A DNA stretch of 64,000 nt from Idiomarina sp. X4. Its GTDB lineage: Bacteria > Pseudomonadota > Gammaproteobacteria > Enterobacterales > Alteromonadaceae. Where the stretch lies: contig NZ_CP025000.1 in NCBI RefSeq assembly GCF_002808045.1, forward strand, positions 558,001 to 622,000, read 5' to 3'. Every line of letters starts with the position of its first letter. The stretch's first letter is position 1. The notes under the pieces were generated by a model that saw only the letters and a program-made list of their open reading frames with translations, was not told the origin of the DNA and did not search any database. This document shows positions 9,322 through 18,625 of this stretch, piece by piece. Made by a program: the position numbers and the translations under genes.

Positions 9322-9687
9322 TTACGGTATCCAACAAACGCCGCCTTTTAGTTGAGGTTTAGGCTCTGGAATAAACTGGCAGTTAGAAATGCCGGTTTTT
9401 GCGTCCTCTTTAGCCTTTTCATTGTACTTATAAATAGCGTCTAGTAGCGCTTGTTCATTAGTAATGGTTTCGCTGCTATACACCACATAGCCCTCCGGGC
9501 CGCCGCAGGCTTTCTTACCAACGGGCAATACTTTACAGCTTTCTACCGTTTGAGCCTTTGGCGTGCCAATCATCGCTTTTATGTCAGCCATAGTGACCGG
9601 CTCATCAACCTCAGTGCCGTTTGCCGACTGTGCGCTATTGCAGCCTGTCAAAACTAGTGCTGTCAATACAGCCAAAAGTCGCTTCAT
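9322..9687 (-). CDS. Small cysteine-rich lipoprotein, CGGPE family
   Basis: 121 residues with a lipoprotein signal (LVLTGC, Cys16), so probably membrane-anchored and facing the periplasm. The mature part has four cysteines in the pattern ESCKVLPVGKKACGGPEGYVVYSSE, later SNC, and a final GGVCWIP. The same pattern recurs in the lipoprotein at 25790-26227, showing the two are paralogues; two disulphides are likely. I do not recognise an assigned function. It lies downstream of the toxin-antitoxin pair with a 20-base gap and its own ribosome site (AGGTGAA). Confidence 0.7.
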   Translation of the reverse strand: MKRLLAVLTALVLTGCNSAQSANGTEVDEPVTMADIKAMIGTPKAQTVESCKVLPVGKKACGGPEGYVVYSSETITNEQALLDAIYKYNEKAKEDAKTGISNCQFIPEPKPQLKGGVCWIP

Positions 9688-9707
9688 AAGTTCACCTATA
9701 ATTTCGC

Positions 9708-9956
9708 TTACACTTGTTTCCCAATATTATGCTTTTCGATTTGCTCTAATCGCTCTGCCAGCCAAACTTTAATAATTGACTGGCGAGTCACCCCAATACG
9801 CGCTGCTTCCTCATCCAAAGACTCAAGCATCCATTCAGGAAAATCAACATTCACGCGCTTTTGTTTACGCATAGGTCTTTTAGCCTTTTCAAACTCAAGT
9901 TCATCTATAACGTCTTCGTCAGAGTCAAACTTTTCGTCAAATTCACTCGCTTTCAT
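9708..9956 (-). CDS. brnA: BrnA-like antitoxin
   Basis: 82 residues. The N-terminal half is acidic. The C-terminal part (RVNVDFPEWMLESLDEEAAR, then IGVTRQSIIKVWLAERLEQ) is a ribbon-helix-helix type DNA-binding domain as in BrnA/CopG antitoxins. It overlaps the upstream toxin gene by 14 bases, and toxin-first order is standard for BrnTA. It should bind and neutralise BrnT, and repress the operon through the palindrome upstream of brnT. Confidence 0.82.
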   Translation of the reverse strand: MKASEFDEKFDSDEDVIDELEFEKAKRPMRKQKRVNVDFPEWMLESLDEEAARIGVTRQSIIKVWLAERLEQIEKHNIGKQV

Positions 9957-10209
9957 AAAGCTTCACCTCACTAATCCTTGAGCGCCGCACAGATATTATT
10001 CTAATAACCTCACGCCGATAAGTGACTACTGCTGACCAGTGCTTTCCCTTGTACTTGGCTATTATTAAATAACGCTTCTCATCTTTTGTTTTAGCTGGAA
10101 TTTCAAGCAGCTCAGAGTCATTCCATAGATGTTGAGCTGAATAAAAATCAATCCCATGCTTTTGGAGGTTTGATAAACTCTTGCCGCTATCAAATTCAAA
10201 CTTCAACAT
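9943..10209 (-). CDS. brnT: BrnT-like ribonuclease toxin
   Basis: 88 residues. It shows the BrnT layout: FEFDSGKSLSNLQKHGIDF at the N-terminus, a central ERY-type strand (KDEKRYLIIAKYKGKHWSAV), then VIRIISVRRSRISEVKLYE. The family is a RelE-fold mRNA interferase, and the conserved Arg-rich RIISVRRSR strand is kept, so activity is plausible. The start at 10209 is the only reasonable one. The flanking DNA is clearly A/T-rich, typical for a mobile TA pair. Confidence 0.85.
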   Translation of the reverse strand: MLKFEFDSGKSLSNLQKHGIDFYSAQHLWNDSELLEIPAKTKDEKRYLIIAKYKGKHWSAVVTYRREVIRIISVRRSRISEVKLYESE

Positions 10210-10217
10210 TAAACATA

Positions 10218-10252
10218 TACCATATAAGTATAAAAATTAAATAAATATGGTA
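10218..10252. promoter_or_regulatory. Candidate brnTA operator palindrome
   Basis: TACCATAT at 10218-10225 is mirrored by ATATGGTA at 10245-10252 across an A/T-rich spacer, immediately upstream of the brnT start. The position fits autoregulation by a ribbon-helix-helix antitoxin. The promoter hexamers are not distinct in this A/T-rich stretch. Confidence 0.5.
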
Positions 10253-10319
10253 TTTATTTTATTGCTGAAGGTATTTAGGAAAGTGACTACCCGACTGGCA
10301 TTATAACTATGACAACGAA

Positions 10320-10342
10320 ACCTGAGGCATATAGCCCCAGGT
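10320..10342 (-). terminator. Terminator-like hairpin after the 405-residue lipoprotein gene
   Basis: On the minus strand a 9-bp stem ACCTGGGGC/GCCTCAGGT (one G-U pair) with a 5-base loop, followed by TTCGTTGT. It lies 16 bases beyond the stop codon at 10358. The weak T-tract lowers confidence. Confidence 0.5.
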
Positions 10343-10357
10343 CACAAGAGAAGAATG

Positions 10358-11575
10358 TTACAGGCGATTAAAGGCGACACCGCCCTCGCCGGTAATGGTT
10401 ATCGTCATCGTATCACCGTCAATTGCAACACTATCAATGGGTAATGTCGATGCGAGAGTGTCACCACTGGTGTCGACCGTAATATCAAACGTTAATGTAC
10501 CATTGTCTGCAGAGTACTCGTAAGTGCCATATTCAAGTCCGACTCCGCCATCTTCGGCGGTAGCTTGGACCGCTGAGAAAACACCATCCTCACGGAAAAT
10601 AAACAACACTTCTTCACCAGAGCCATCATTCAGTTGCCAGCCACCCACAATACTCGAGGCGCTATCAATTCGAGTAAAGGTTGACTCCAGTCCATCCGTT
10701 GAAGGCACTATGACCATGGTAGACTCACCCACATTAACGGTTACCTCACCGGCATCACTCAGGCCCGCATCACCGTTAGTGTCAGCAATGAGCTCTCCTG
10801 TAAGCTTTCTCAACTCATAAGTATAAGAGCCGTATTCATAACCACTGCCGGTCTCTACATTCTCTACTTCAATTTCGTAATAGTAGCCGTCATCTCTGAA
10901 GGCTAAGAATACATCGGTAACATCCTCATATTCTTCATCTCGTTCTGTCTCGTACCAGGCTCCAACAATAGAAGGCGGTGTCGCACCAGCTTCTTCCAGC
11001 GTTTCGGACAAGTGAGCCACCGCTTCTTCGGCCGTAACCAGCCCATCCACCGCAGTATCTTGACCGCCATTTGTCACAAAGCTTTGTACTGACGCATTAT
11101 TTGCGAATTCTTCCACGGTCACATAAAAATCAATGTCATTGGTTGCGACGTCCGCCGCAGTTTCAGAAATACCAATACCATTGGATGGATCTTGATCCAC
11201 GTCCAGCGACAATAACAGCCGCACCATGTTAACAACGGCGTCGTCATCAATAGAGCTCGCCCCCAATACCTCTACTGGCGTCACCGTTGCCTGCGCATCG
11301 GTCGCCGGGAACACTAACTCACCTATAGAAAAGGTGACTTGTTCACCCTCCTGGTACTCAAACTCGCCGGCATCATTGGTCACGCCACTTTGAGTTTCAG
11401 TTTCAAAGCTGACGTTGCCCACTTCGGCATCAAGAAACACACCCGTCTGAGTCTGGACTGTGCCGCCCGTATTATCATCTCCACCGCTGTCCGACGTATT
11501 ATCGCTCGAGTCTGAGCCACAGCCAGCTAACGCAAAAGCCGCCGCCAACGAAAGTAAAGCCAGTTTATTCTTCAT
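10358..11575 (-). CDS. Acidic exported lipoprotein of unknown function
   Basis: 405 residues. A lipoprotein signal ends AFALAGC (Cys19), followed by a Ser/Asp/Gly linker (GSDSSDNTSDSGGDDNTGG). The mature protein is strongly acidic. Two similar C-terminal modules recur: SIVGAWYETERDEEYEDVTD with FLAFRDDGYYYEIEVE, and SIVGGWQLNDGSGEEVLFIF with REDGVF. Both continue into a YGTYEY- or YGSYTY-type strand and an MVIV- or MTITI-type ending, so they are tandem lipocalin-like beta repeats. No catalytic motif is seen. It is divergent from the DUF5666 lipoprotein across a 189-base intergenic region and has a ribosome site ATGGAGAAA. Confidence 0.7.
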   Translation of the reverse strand: MKNKLALLSLAAAFALAGCGSDSSDNTSDSGGDDNTGGTVQTQTGVFLDAEVGNVSFETETQSGVTNDAGEFEYQEGEQVTFSIGELVFPATDAQATVTPVEVLGASSIDDDAVVNMVRLLLSLDVDQDPSNGIGISETAADVATNDIDFYVTVEEFANNASVQSFVTNGGQDTAVDGLVTAEEAVAHLSETLEEAGATPPSIVGAWYETERDEEYEDVTDVFLAFRDDGYYYEIEVENVETGSGYEYGSYTYELRKLTGELIADTNGDAGLSDAGEVTVNVGESTMVIVPSTDGLESTFTRIDSASSIVGGWQLNDGSGEEVLFIFREDGVFSAVQATAEDGGVGLEYGTYEYSADNGTLTFDITVDTSGDTLASTLPIDSVAIDGDTMTITITGEGGVAFNRL

Positions 11576-11764
11576 TATTTTTCTCCATGTATGTGCTGTT
11601 CACTTTTTGAACATAGGCTCTAATTCAGAAAAGCGCAAAGTTTGCTGAAATATTTTGTAACATTTGCATAACGTAGTAGTTACTCAAATTTGTCAATGAC
11701 ATAGCTGCAGTACTTCATCTACATTGGGTATTACTTAACCAAACGTAATAATGAGGTAATACGC

Positions 11765-13519
11765 ATGCGTTTTAAGCACTCTCTTTTAGTTTTAGCCATT
11801 GCAGGTGCTCTGTCTGCTTGTGGCGGATCAAGCGACTCATCCACTCCAGACAGCAACACTGGCGGTGACGATACCGGTGGTGACAATACCGGCAGTACGA
11901 CCACAGTTGTAACCGAAGGTGTCATTACCGGTTTTGGTAGTGTTTATGTAAACGGCCAGCGTTATGGCTCTGACAATGCAGCTATTGCCGTTGGTAACTC
12001 ACCGGCTGCAGACGAAGCACAACTGAGAGTAGGTATGGTAGTGACTGTTGCGGCTTCGGCCTCTGACAATGGAGAAGACCCGGAAGCGGAACAAATTATC
12101 TATGAAGAGAGTTTGCAGGGTCCTGTTGCGTTTATTGACCGAGAAGCTGAACAAATTGAAGTCCTTGGTCAAACCGTTATTTATGATGACTTAACCGAAT
12201 TTGAAGCAACCGACCTAAATACCTTAACCGTTGGCGACTTTGTTGAAATAAGCGGATACGTTAATGAAAACGGCAATTTCTACGCCACATTAGTTGAGTT
12301 GGAAGACGACGAAACGGAAGTAAAACTGAAAGGTAACATTGCTAATTTAGACACCGACGCTCAAACGTTCACATTAGGCGAGTTGACCATCAATTATTCA
12401 ACCGCTGAATTTGATGACATGACGATGGACGATCTCGCTGACGGGTTATTTGTGAAAGTAGAAGGCGAGACTTTTGACAGCGAGACCATGACCCTTACCG
12501 CGGACGAAGTCGAAAGCAAAGAGCAAAGTGACATTGACGAAGACACTGACGAAGTCACTATTGCCGGTATCGTTAAAAACTATGATGAAGAAGCCGGTAC
12601 TTTCTCCGTGAACCAATATGACTTTGTAGTCAGCGACAGCACAGAATTTGAAGACGGCACCGCCGACACGCTAGCTAACGGTATTATTGTTAAAGTGGAA
12701 GCCGTATTAGACGGAGAGCAACTGGTTGCCGAGGAAGTCGAATTCAAAGCACGAGATGCACGCAGCAAAGTCGAAGGTCAAGTGACCGACATTGACACAG
12801 AAGCCATGACATTTGTGCTCAATAACACTACCTTCACCGTCACATCAGAAACGCAATATGAAGACGAGTCAGACTTAGACGAACGCCGTTTCACGTTCGA
12901 CAATATTGAGGTTAACGACTGGTTGAAAGTCATTTCCCGCCAAGACGAAGAAGGCAACGCAATTGCTTTGAAAGTTAAGCGCATCAATGAAGAGGCACGT
13001 GAAGGCGAAGTGAAAGGTCGCGCAGCTGACGTAACCGAGGACGGTATGACCGTTGCCAACGTTGCGGTCACCTTTGATGACAATACTGAGTTTGAGAACG
13101 ACGACGGCAGCCTTTCTTTAGAGCGATTCGTCGCGCTAGCCGAAACTCAAAATGCTGTTATCGTTGAAGTGGAAGGCGAATACGTTGACGGTTCACTCGT
13201 TGCCGCTGAAGTGGACGTTGAAAACGTGAGCGGAGGTGATGACGATGATGACGACCGCCCTGACAATACCGGCAAAGCCGAGTTCAAAGGTGCGATTGAG
13301 TCCATCGAAGGCGATTTAATTTTCGTGAACGGAAAAGAGCTTCGCTTCACTGATGACACAGAGTTTGAGCTCAACGACGAAAACGTCGACCTTCAAACGT
13401 TTTATAACGCCCTCGAAGTTGGCACTGTCATTGAAATAGAAGGTGTCTGGGTAGATGAAACTTACATTGAGGTAAAAGAAGCCGAAGTCGAAAACGAAGA
13501 GGACGACAGCGAAGAGTAG
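11765..13519 (+). CDS. DUF5666-repeat acidic lipoprotein
   Basis: 584 residues. The lipobox ALSAC gives Cys19, followed by a Ser/Asp/Thr/Gly linker. The rest is a string of about seven DUF5666-type beta modules. The first reads TEGVITGFGSVYVNGQRYGS, and later ones repeat the pattern of a G-x-V/I strand, TFTLGELTINY or similar, and a DT-EFED turn. The protein is extremely acidic, with a DDDDDD run near residue 500. No enzyme motif is visible; a surface scaffold or ion-binding role is a guess. The ribosome site AATGAGGTAA precedes the ATG. A REP pair begins 13 bases after the stop codon. Confidence 0.8.
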   Translation: MRFKHSLLVLAIAGALSACGGSSDSSTPDSNTGGDDTGGDNTGSTTTVVTEGVITGFGSVYVNGQRYGSDNAAIAVGNSPAADEAQLRVGMVVTVAASASDNGEDPEAEQIIYEESLQGPVAFIDREAEQIEVLGQTVIYDDLTEFEATDLNTLTVGDFVEISGYVNENGNFYATLVELEDDETEVKLKGNIANLDTDAQTFTLGELTINYSTAEFDDMTMDDLADGLFVKVEGETFDSETMTLTADEVESKEQSDIDEDTDEVTIAGIVKNYDEEAGTFSVNQYDFVVSDSTEFEDGTADTLANGIIVKVEAVLDGEQLVAEEVEFKARDARSKVEGQVTDIDTEAMTFVLNNTTFTVTSETQYEDESDLDERRFTFDNIEVNDWLKVISRQDEEGNAIALKVKRINEEAREGEVKGRAADVTEDGMTVANVAVTFDDNTEFENDDGSLSLERFVALAETQNAVIVEVEGEYVDGSLVAAEVDVENVSGGDDDDDDRPDNTGKAEFKGAIESIEGDLIFVNGKELRFTDDTEFELNDENVDLQTFYNALEVGTVIEIEGVWVDETYIEVKEAEVENEEDDSEE

Positions 13520-13532
13520 CCGTAAAGCATAT

Positions 13533-13646
13533 GTAGCCTGACGTTATTACGTCAGGTGGGATGCCAAAACAGCCACCATAATGAATCACTTAATGTGGTG
13601 CGGCTGCACCGGAAAAATCTCACCTGATGCAATAGCATCAGGCTAC
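13533..13646. repeat. REP pair (BIME-like), 114 bp
   Basis: Plus copy 13533-13558 (stem CCTGACGT/ACGTCAGG) and minus copy 13621-13646 (stem CCTGATGC/GCATCAGG). It occupies the whole convergent gap between the DUF5666 gene and the BCCT-like gene, the same arrangement as at 5201-5314. Confidence 0.87.
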
Positions 13647-13658
13647 GACAACATCAGT

Positions 13659-14840
13659 TTAAAATAACCTATTCGCTGCGGGCAATTTCGAGCGCTTATC
13701 TTTAAAAGCCAGAGCGTAAATTACGCAGCATACACCAATGCCAATGACCAGCGCGCCCACCCATTGAATGCGAATAAATTCAAGGCTAAACAGAACGGTT
13801 AAGCTAACTATGAGAAAAGCATGCAGCGCGAAATAGCGCGGCTTACCAAGGCGGCTGACGGTTAGGTTCAAATTATCGGAATACAGGCGAATCAGTGAAT
13901 CCAGGGAGTTCAATACAAACACCACGCCAACACCAACCATTATGCGGTTTATCCAGCCGGAGGTATCAATGCCTTTGGTATGAAACAAGTACAACACGCT
14001 GAACCACAAGCCCAGCGACAGCGACGGCCAGACCAGCATATTCACCAACAACGTAACCGTCTTCATATTGCCCACGAAGCGCGCGGTAAACTGACCAATC
14101 ATGATGCTCCAGGCAAACCACCAGAACAGGTAAAACGCATGGTAGTCGTTAATGGGCAAAACAAACCGCTGTAAATGCGTAAAGTAATCACTCAGTAACG
14201 GCAACGTTTGCAGATAGTCAGCAGCTTCCACATTCGGCTGCGCCACCACGTAACTGCCAAGCCCTGCAATCAGCGCTAAAAACAGCGCACCGGACGACAC
14301 ACTCAGCACCTTCACAAAGCGCAGTTCGGTGCTTGAGTAAACCGCCGCACAAATGGTGAGCGTCACTAGCCCGGCAAACAGCCATGGAAAGCCAGAATCT
14401 GGAGCAAAGGCAGGCAAGTACCAACTTAAATTGGCAAACAGCAAGTGCGCCGTAAACGCGCAGGTGCCAATAATGACAATGTTGTTCACCCACTTCACCC
14501 AAGTTATTTCAAAGAAGCGGAGTTTGGGCTCCAATGCGCAGAAATAGAAGCAGGTAACAAAGTAAATCGCCCAGACCATAAAGCCCCAAAAACCAAACTC
14601 TATGGCTAACGGATTGGCAAAGGCGTATTCACTGTTCTCTTTGAGGTTCTCATACACCGGAAACTCGGTGAGCGGGAACATGATGAGTCCCACATCCAGC
14701 CCCGAGGTAAATAAAATAGCGACAAACACTAACGTTGATACCGGAATTTTTCCCTGCAGCGGCATTGCGCCCCAGCGCCACAAAATGAGCAGTACTAAAG
14801 CCATGAACAGGATCATTCCGGCGCCCACTAAGGTTAGCAT
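13659..14840 (-). CDS. BCCT-like membrane transporter, probable choline importer
   Basis: 393 residues with about ten hydrophobic helices. The Trp-rich helix FYLFWWFAWSIMIGQFTAR resembles the signature helix of betaine/choline/carnitine transporters, although the protein is over 100 residues shorter than BetT or BetP and lacks their long tails. Its ATG directly follows the betA stop codon (no gap). It is the last gene of the bet operon. Context strongly suggests uptake of choline or a related quaternary amine; sequence similarity alone gives moderate support. A divergent transporter family with the same substrate is the alternative. Confidence 0.6.
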   Translation of the reverse strand: MLTLVGAGMILFMALVLLILWRWGAMPLQGKIPVSTLVFVAILFTSGLDVGLIMFPLTEFPVYENLKENSEYAFANPLAIEFGFWGFMVWAIYFVTCFYFCALEPKLRFFEITWVKWVNNIVIIGTCAFTAHLLFANLSWYLPAFAPDSGFPWLFAGLVTLTICAAVYSSTELRFVKVLSVSSGALFLALIAGLGSYVVAQPNVEAADYLQTLPLLSDYFTHLQRFVLPINDYHAFYLFWWFAWSIMIGQFTARFVGNMKTVTLLVNMLVWPSLSLGLWFSVLYLFHTKGIDTSGWINRIMVGVGVVFVLNSLDSLIRLYSDNLNLTVSRLGKPRYFALHAFLIVSLTVLFSLEFIRIQWVGALVIGIGVCCVIYALAFKDKRSKLPAANRLF

Positions 14841-16532
14841 TTAACGCACCTCTCGTTGTTGCTTACCCTGACGCTGACGTTGCTGCCATTGTTCGTCCAT
14901 CACCACTTTCACATTTGCTGCATCGGCGGCTTCGCCAAAGCGAATTAAATCGGCGGCTCGTTCAGCCAACATAATGGTTGGTGCGTTCAGGTTGCCATTT
15001 GGAATGGTCGGGAATAAAGACGAGTCGACAACACGGAGTCCTTGCAGTCCCCGTACTCGGGTCGTCGGATCCACGACCGCTTGCTCGTCATCTTCGGCGC
15101 CCATACGACAGGTACCGCACGGGTGATAAGCGCTTTCCACCGCGCCACGAATAAAGGCATCAATCTCTTCATCCGTTTGAACCGAAGCGCCCGGTTGAAT
15201 CTCTTCCCCGCGATACTTGTCCATCGCCGGCTGAGCAATAATCTCCCGAGACAGCCGCACACAAGCGCGAAACGCCTCAATATCTTCCGGCTCTTGCAAG
15301 TAGTTAAACTGAATTTTTGGGGCTTCTGTCGGGTCTGCCGACACCGCGCGTATCCAGCCACGGCTCTTCGGTTTATTGTGACCAATATGAAGCTGAAAGC
15401 CGTCACCGTCGAAGGCACTGCGCCCATCGTAGCGCATGGCTGCGGGCAAGAAGTGATATTGCAGGTCAGGCCATTCGATGCCCTTCTTCGAGCGAATGAA
15501 CCCGCAAGATTCAAAATGGTTGGTCGCGCCCAAGCCAGTTTTAAACAGGATCCAACGCACACCAATGGCTAATTTACTCAATGGACCCAGCTTACGGTTC
15601 AAGCTAACCGGCTGCTTACACTGATACTGAAAGTAAAACTCCAGATGATCCTGCAGGTTTTCACCCACGCCCGGCAACTCATGTTGCAGCTCAATGCCCG
15701 CGTCTTTCAGTACGTTTGCCGGGCCAATACCGGACAACTGCAGTAAGTGCGGCGAGCCAACAGAGCCCGCGCTCAGGACGACTTCATCGCGACAGTCAAA
15801 GCGCTTAACCTTGCCTTTTTGCAGTAACTCGACACCAACCGAACGTTTACCTTCCAGCAATACACGTTTAACCAACACACCGGTTTTCACCGTCAAATTG
15901 GAACGCTCCATGGCTGGCCGTAAATACGCGTTAGCCGTCGACCAGCGACGGCCATTTTTAACCGTCATGTGCATTGCGCCAAAACCTTCCTGCTGCGCAC
16001 CGTTATAGTCATCGGTATGCCAATAGCCGGCCTGCTCACCCGCTTCAACAAACGCACTATAAAGTGGATTTTGCATGTTATTGCCGTTATTAACCGACAA
16101 CGGTCCGCCAACACTGCGATATTTGTCTTCCCCAAAGGCCCAGTCATCGGCCTTTTTAAAGTATGGCAGGCAGTGCTGATAGTCCCAGCCCTCGGCGCCA
16201 TGCTCAGCCCACTCGTCAAAGTCACGCGCGTGGCCGCGCACATACACCATTCCGTTAATCGATGACGAGCCACCCAGCACCTTGCCGCGCGGACAGTGCA
16301 TGCGGCGGTTATCTAAATATGGCTCTGGTTCGGTATGAAACTGCCAGGCGTATTTTTTTGTGTTCATCGGTATCGACAACGCCGTCGGCATTTGAATAAA
16401 AATGCTTTTATCCGAGCCGCCGGTTTCCAGCAACAGTACGCTTTTGTCTGCGTCCTCTGTCAGCCGGTTCGCCAATACACAGCCGGCCGAGCCGGCCCCG
16501 ACAATAATGTAATCGTACTGCTCAACCGACAT
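14841..16532 (-). CDS. betA: Choline dehydrogenase
   Basis: 563 residues. A GMC-family flavoprotein that oxidises choline to betaine aldehyde at the membrane. FAD-binding motif [18 protein letters not shown] is at the N-terminus. [15 protein letters not shown] follows near residue 90, and the C-terminal active-site region contains [12 protein letters not shown] with the conserved His. The C-terminus is basic and Gln/Arg-rich ([17 protein letters not shown]). The start overlaps the betB stop codon by one base (TAATG), so translation is coupled. Confidence 0.95.
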   Translation of the reverse strand: MSVEQYDYIIVGAGSAGCVLANRLTEDADKSVLLLETGGSDKSIFIQMPTALSIPMNTKKYAWQFHTEPEPYLDNRRMHCPRGKVLGGSSSINGMVYVRGHARDFDEWAEHGAEGWDYQHCLPYFKKADDWAFGEDKYRSVGGPLSVNNGNNMQNPLYSAFVEAGEQAGYWHTDDYNGAQQEGFGAMHMTVKNGRRWSTANAYLRPAMERSNLTVKTGVLVKRVLLEGKRSVGVELLQKGKVKRFDCRDEVVLSAGSVGSPHLLQLSGIGPANVLKDAGIELQHELPGVGENLQDHLEFYFQYQCKQPVSLNRKLGPLSKLAIGVRWILFKTGLGATNHFESCGFIRSKKGIEWPDLQYHFLPAAMRYDGRSAFDGDGFQLHIGHNKPKSRGWIRAVSADPTEAPKIQFNYLQEPEDIEAFRACVRLSREIIAQPAMDKYRGEEIQPGASVQTDEEIDAFIRGAVESAYHPCGTCRMGAEDDEQAVVDPTTRVRGLQGLRVVDSSLFPTIPNGNLNAPTIMLAERAADLIRFGEAADAANVKVVMDEQWQQRQRQGKQQREVR

Positions 16533-17995
16533 TAAAATGGCCCCTGCAACGTCTCCATGCCCACATACACCGACTTGGTCTGTGTGTAAGACTTCAGCGT
16601 TTCAACGCCGTTTTCGCGGCCAATGCCGGACAGTTTATAGCCACCCACCGGCATTTCCGCCGGCGAATTGCCCCAGGCGTTGATCCAGCAAATGCCCGCC
16701 TGCATTTGTGCAATCACACGGTGCGCGCGGCGAATGTCTTTGGTAAACACGCCGGCCGCTAAGCCGTATTCGGTATCGTTCGCCTGGCGTACAACCTCGT
16801 CTTCGTCGGTAAAGGTCATGACCGACATCACCGGGCCAAAAATTTCTTCACGACAAATGGTCATGTCGTTATGGCAGTCAGCAAAAATGGTGGGCTCAAC
16901 AAAGTAGCCATTTTCACAGCCCTCAGGCGTCACCGCGTTACCGCCGTAAACCAATTTAGCGCCTTCCTGCTTGCCTTTCTCGATGTACTCTAAAACCAGT
17001 TGCTGATGCTTTTCCGATATCAGCGCACCCAAATTGGTTTTCGCATCCATCGGTTCGCCAATCACAATATTCTTGCGTGTACGTTCCACCAAGCGCTCCA
17101 TAAACCGGTCATACACCGACTCATGCACAAAAACGCGCGTACCGTTGGTGCACACCTCACCCTGCGTGTAAAAGTTGGCCATCATGGCGCCAGTGACCGC
17201 TTCTTCAACATCCGCATCGTCAAACACAATTAAGGGTGACTTGCCGCCAAGCTCCATAGTGACTTGCTTAAGCGTACCGGCAGCCGCCGCCATGACTTTT
17301 TTACCGGTACCCACTTCACCGGTTAACGACACCTTGGCAATGTCCGGATGCGCCGTTAGAAAGCGACCTACCTCGGCATCCCCCTGCACCACATTAAACA
17401 CACCGTCCGGTACACCCGCTTCGGTGAATATCTCTGCTAACTTAGCCGCGCCGCGAGGGGTTTCCTCTGACGGTTTAAAAATCATGGCGTTACCGGCCGC
17501 CAGTGCAGCAGCTGACTTCCAGCAGGCTATTTGAATTGGGTAGTTCCAGGCACCAATACCAAAACACACACCCAGCGGCTCATGACGGGTATAGAAAAAG
17601 TCGTCACCCACCGGTTGTTGCGCGCCCATCATCGACGGCGCTAAATTCGCAAAGTACTCAATCGAGTCGGCACCGGTCTGAACATCTACCTCAACCGCTT
17701 CCTGCCACGGTTTCCCGGTATCCTGAACTTCGTACTTCGCCAACTCGTCATTACGCTCACGCAATAAACGCGCGGCTTTTTGCAGAATGCGTGCCCGCTC
17801 TACCGCCGGCGTCTTTGACCACTTTTCGAAACCTTGCTTAGCACTCTTTATTGCCTGTAGCATCATCGCTTCACCGGCCTGTTCAACCCGGTAAATGACC
17901 TCACCGGTTGCCGGGTATCGCACATCAAAACTGCGGCTTTCGTCGCCGTTAACGTAGTGCCCATCAATAAAGTTTTTAAGCGAAAAGTTGGTCAA
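16532..17995 (-). CDS. betB: Betaine aldehyde dehydrogenase
   Basis: 487 residues, close to the E. coli enzyme. It oxidises betaine aldehyde to the osmoprotectant glycine betaine with NAD(P). It shows [17 protein letters not shown], the cofactor Rossmann motif [13 protein letters not shown], catalytic Glu in MELGGKSP, and catalytic Cys in GEVCTNGTR. It lies 20 bases downstream of betI and overlaps betA by one base. Confidence 0.95.
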   Translation of the reverse strand: MTNFSLKNFIDGHYVNGDESRSFDVRYPATGEVIYRVEQAGEAMMLQAIKSAKQGFEKWSKTPAVERARILQKAARLLRERNDELAKYEVQDTGKPWQEAVEVDVQTGADSIEYFANLAPSMMGAQQPVGDDFFYTRHEPLGVCFGIGAWNYPIQIACWKSAAALAAGNAMIFKPSEETPRGAAKLAEIFTEAGVPDGVFNVVQGDAEVGRFLTAHPDIAKVSLTGEVGTGKKVMAAAAGTLKQVTMELGGKSPLIVFDDADVEEAVTGAMMANFYTQGEVCTNGTRVFVHESVYDRFMERLVERTRKNIVIGEPMDAKTNLGALISEKHQQLVLEYIEKGKQEGAKLVYGGNAVTPEGCENGYFVEPTIFADCHNDMTICREEIFGPVMSVMTFTDEDEVVRQANDTEYGLAAGVFTKDIRRAHRVIAQMQAGICWINAWGNSPAEMPVGGYKLSGIGRENGVETLKSYTQTKSVYVGMETLQGPF

Positions 17996-18015
17996 GGTAC
18001 ACTCCTTAAAACAAG

Positions 18016-18618
18016 TTACGGGTTACTGCCCCCGGAGTCGGCATCCACTCCATGCAGGCGTAACGTATCCAAAATAAAGTTTTTACAGTAATCTTTCGCG
18101 ACATCAAAGCCGCGGTCAGCGCGCAAACTCAGCGCGCTTCGCAGCCAAAACCCATCAATCAGCGCCGCGGTCATCTGGGCGGCGTCGTGCGCTGCTTCAC
18201 GCGGCAATAATTGACGATAGCTGTAACGTAGGTTGGTCAATAAGCGTCGCTTATTCACCTCCTGCAAGCGCGACAAATCGGCGTCGTGCATTGACTCGCC
18301 CCAAAAGCTCAGCCAGGTTTTGGTGCTGGGCAACGACTGCTGAATGTCGGCAAAGTTTAAATCGACAATTTTCATCAGCCGCTCAATAGGGTCAGCCGGC
18401 GACTGCTCTAACTTCAGCCGCGACAACAAATAACGGACCGTGGCTTCAATCAGCGCCTGTTTCCCACCAAAGTAATGACTGATAATGCCGGACGACAACC
18501 CGGCTTTTTTCGCAATCAAACTGATGGTCGCTGACTTTAACCCCACTTCGGCAACCACCTCGATGGTTGCGTCTATCAACTGTTGCCGGCGCACCGGCTG
18601 CATGCCAATTTTGGGCAT
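18016..18618 (-). CDS. betI: Choline-responsive repressor BetI
   Basis: 200 residues from the ATG at 18618 ([20 protein letters not shown], the BetI N-terminus). The frame extends 18 codons further upstream, but that part overlaps the phoD-like gene and lacks family support; AAGGAG lies 11 bases before 18618. The TetR-type helix-turn-helix is [19 protein letters not shown]. The family represses choline-oxidation genes and is released by choline. Its likely target is the palindromic promoter at 22175-22203, upstream of the first gene of this operon. The gene begins 7 bases after the PhoD-like stop codon. Confidence 0.93.
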   Translation of the reverse strand: MPKIGMQPVRRQQLIDATIEVVAEVGLKSATISLIAKKAGLSSGIISHYFGGKQALIEATVRYLLSRLKLEQSPADPIERLMKIVDLNFADIQQSLPSTKTWLSFWGESMHDADLSRLQEVNKRRLLTNLRYSYRQLLPREAAHDAAQMTAALIDGFWLRSALSLRADRGFDVAKDYCKNFILDTLRLHGVDADSGGSNP

Positions 18619-18625
18619 CGCGCTA

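Noticed and set aside
5201..13646. Regularly recurring hairpins considered as a CRISPR array
   Set aside because: They are kilobases apart, occur in both orientations and have no spacer-repeat periodicity or cas genes.
15042..15572. Long open frames on both strands within betA
   Set aside because: They result from GC-rich codon use in betA and contain no family features.
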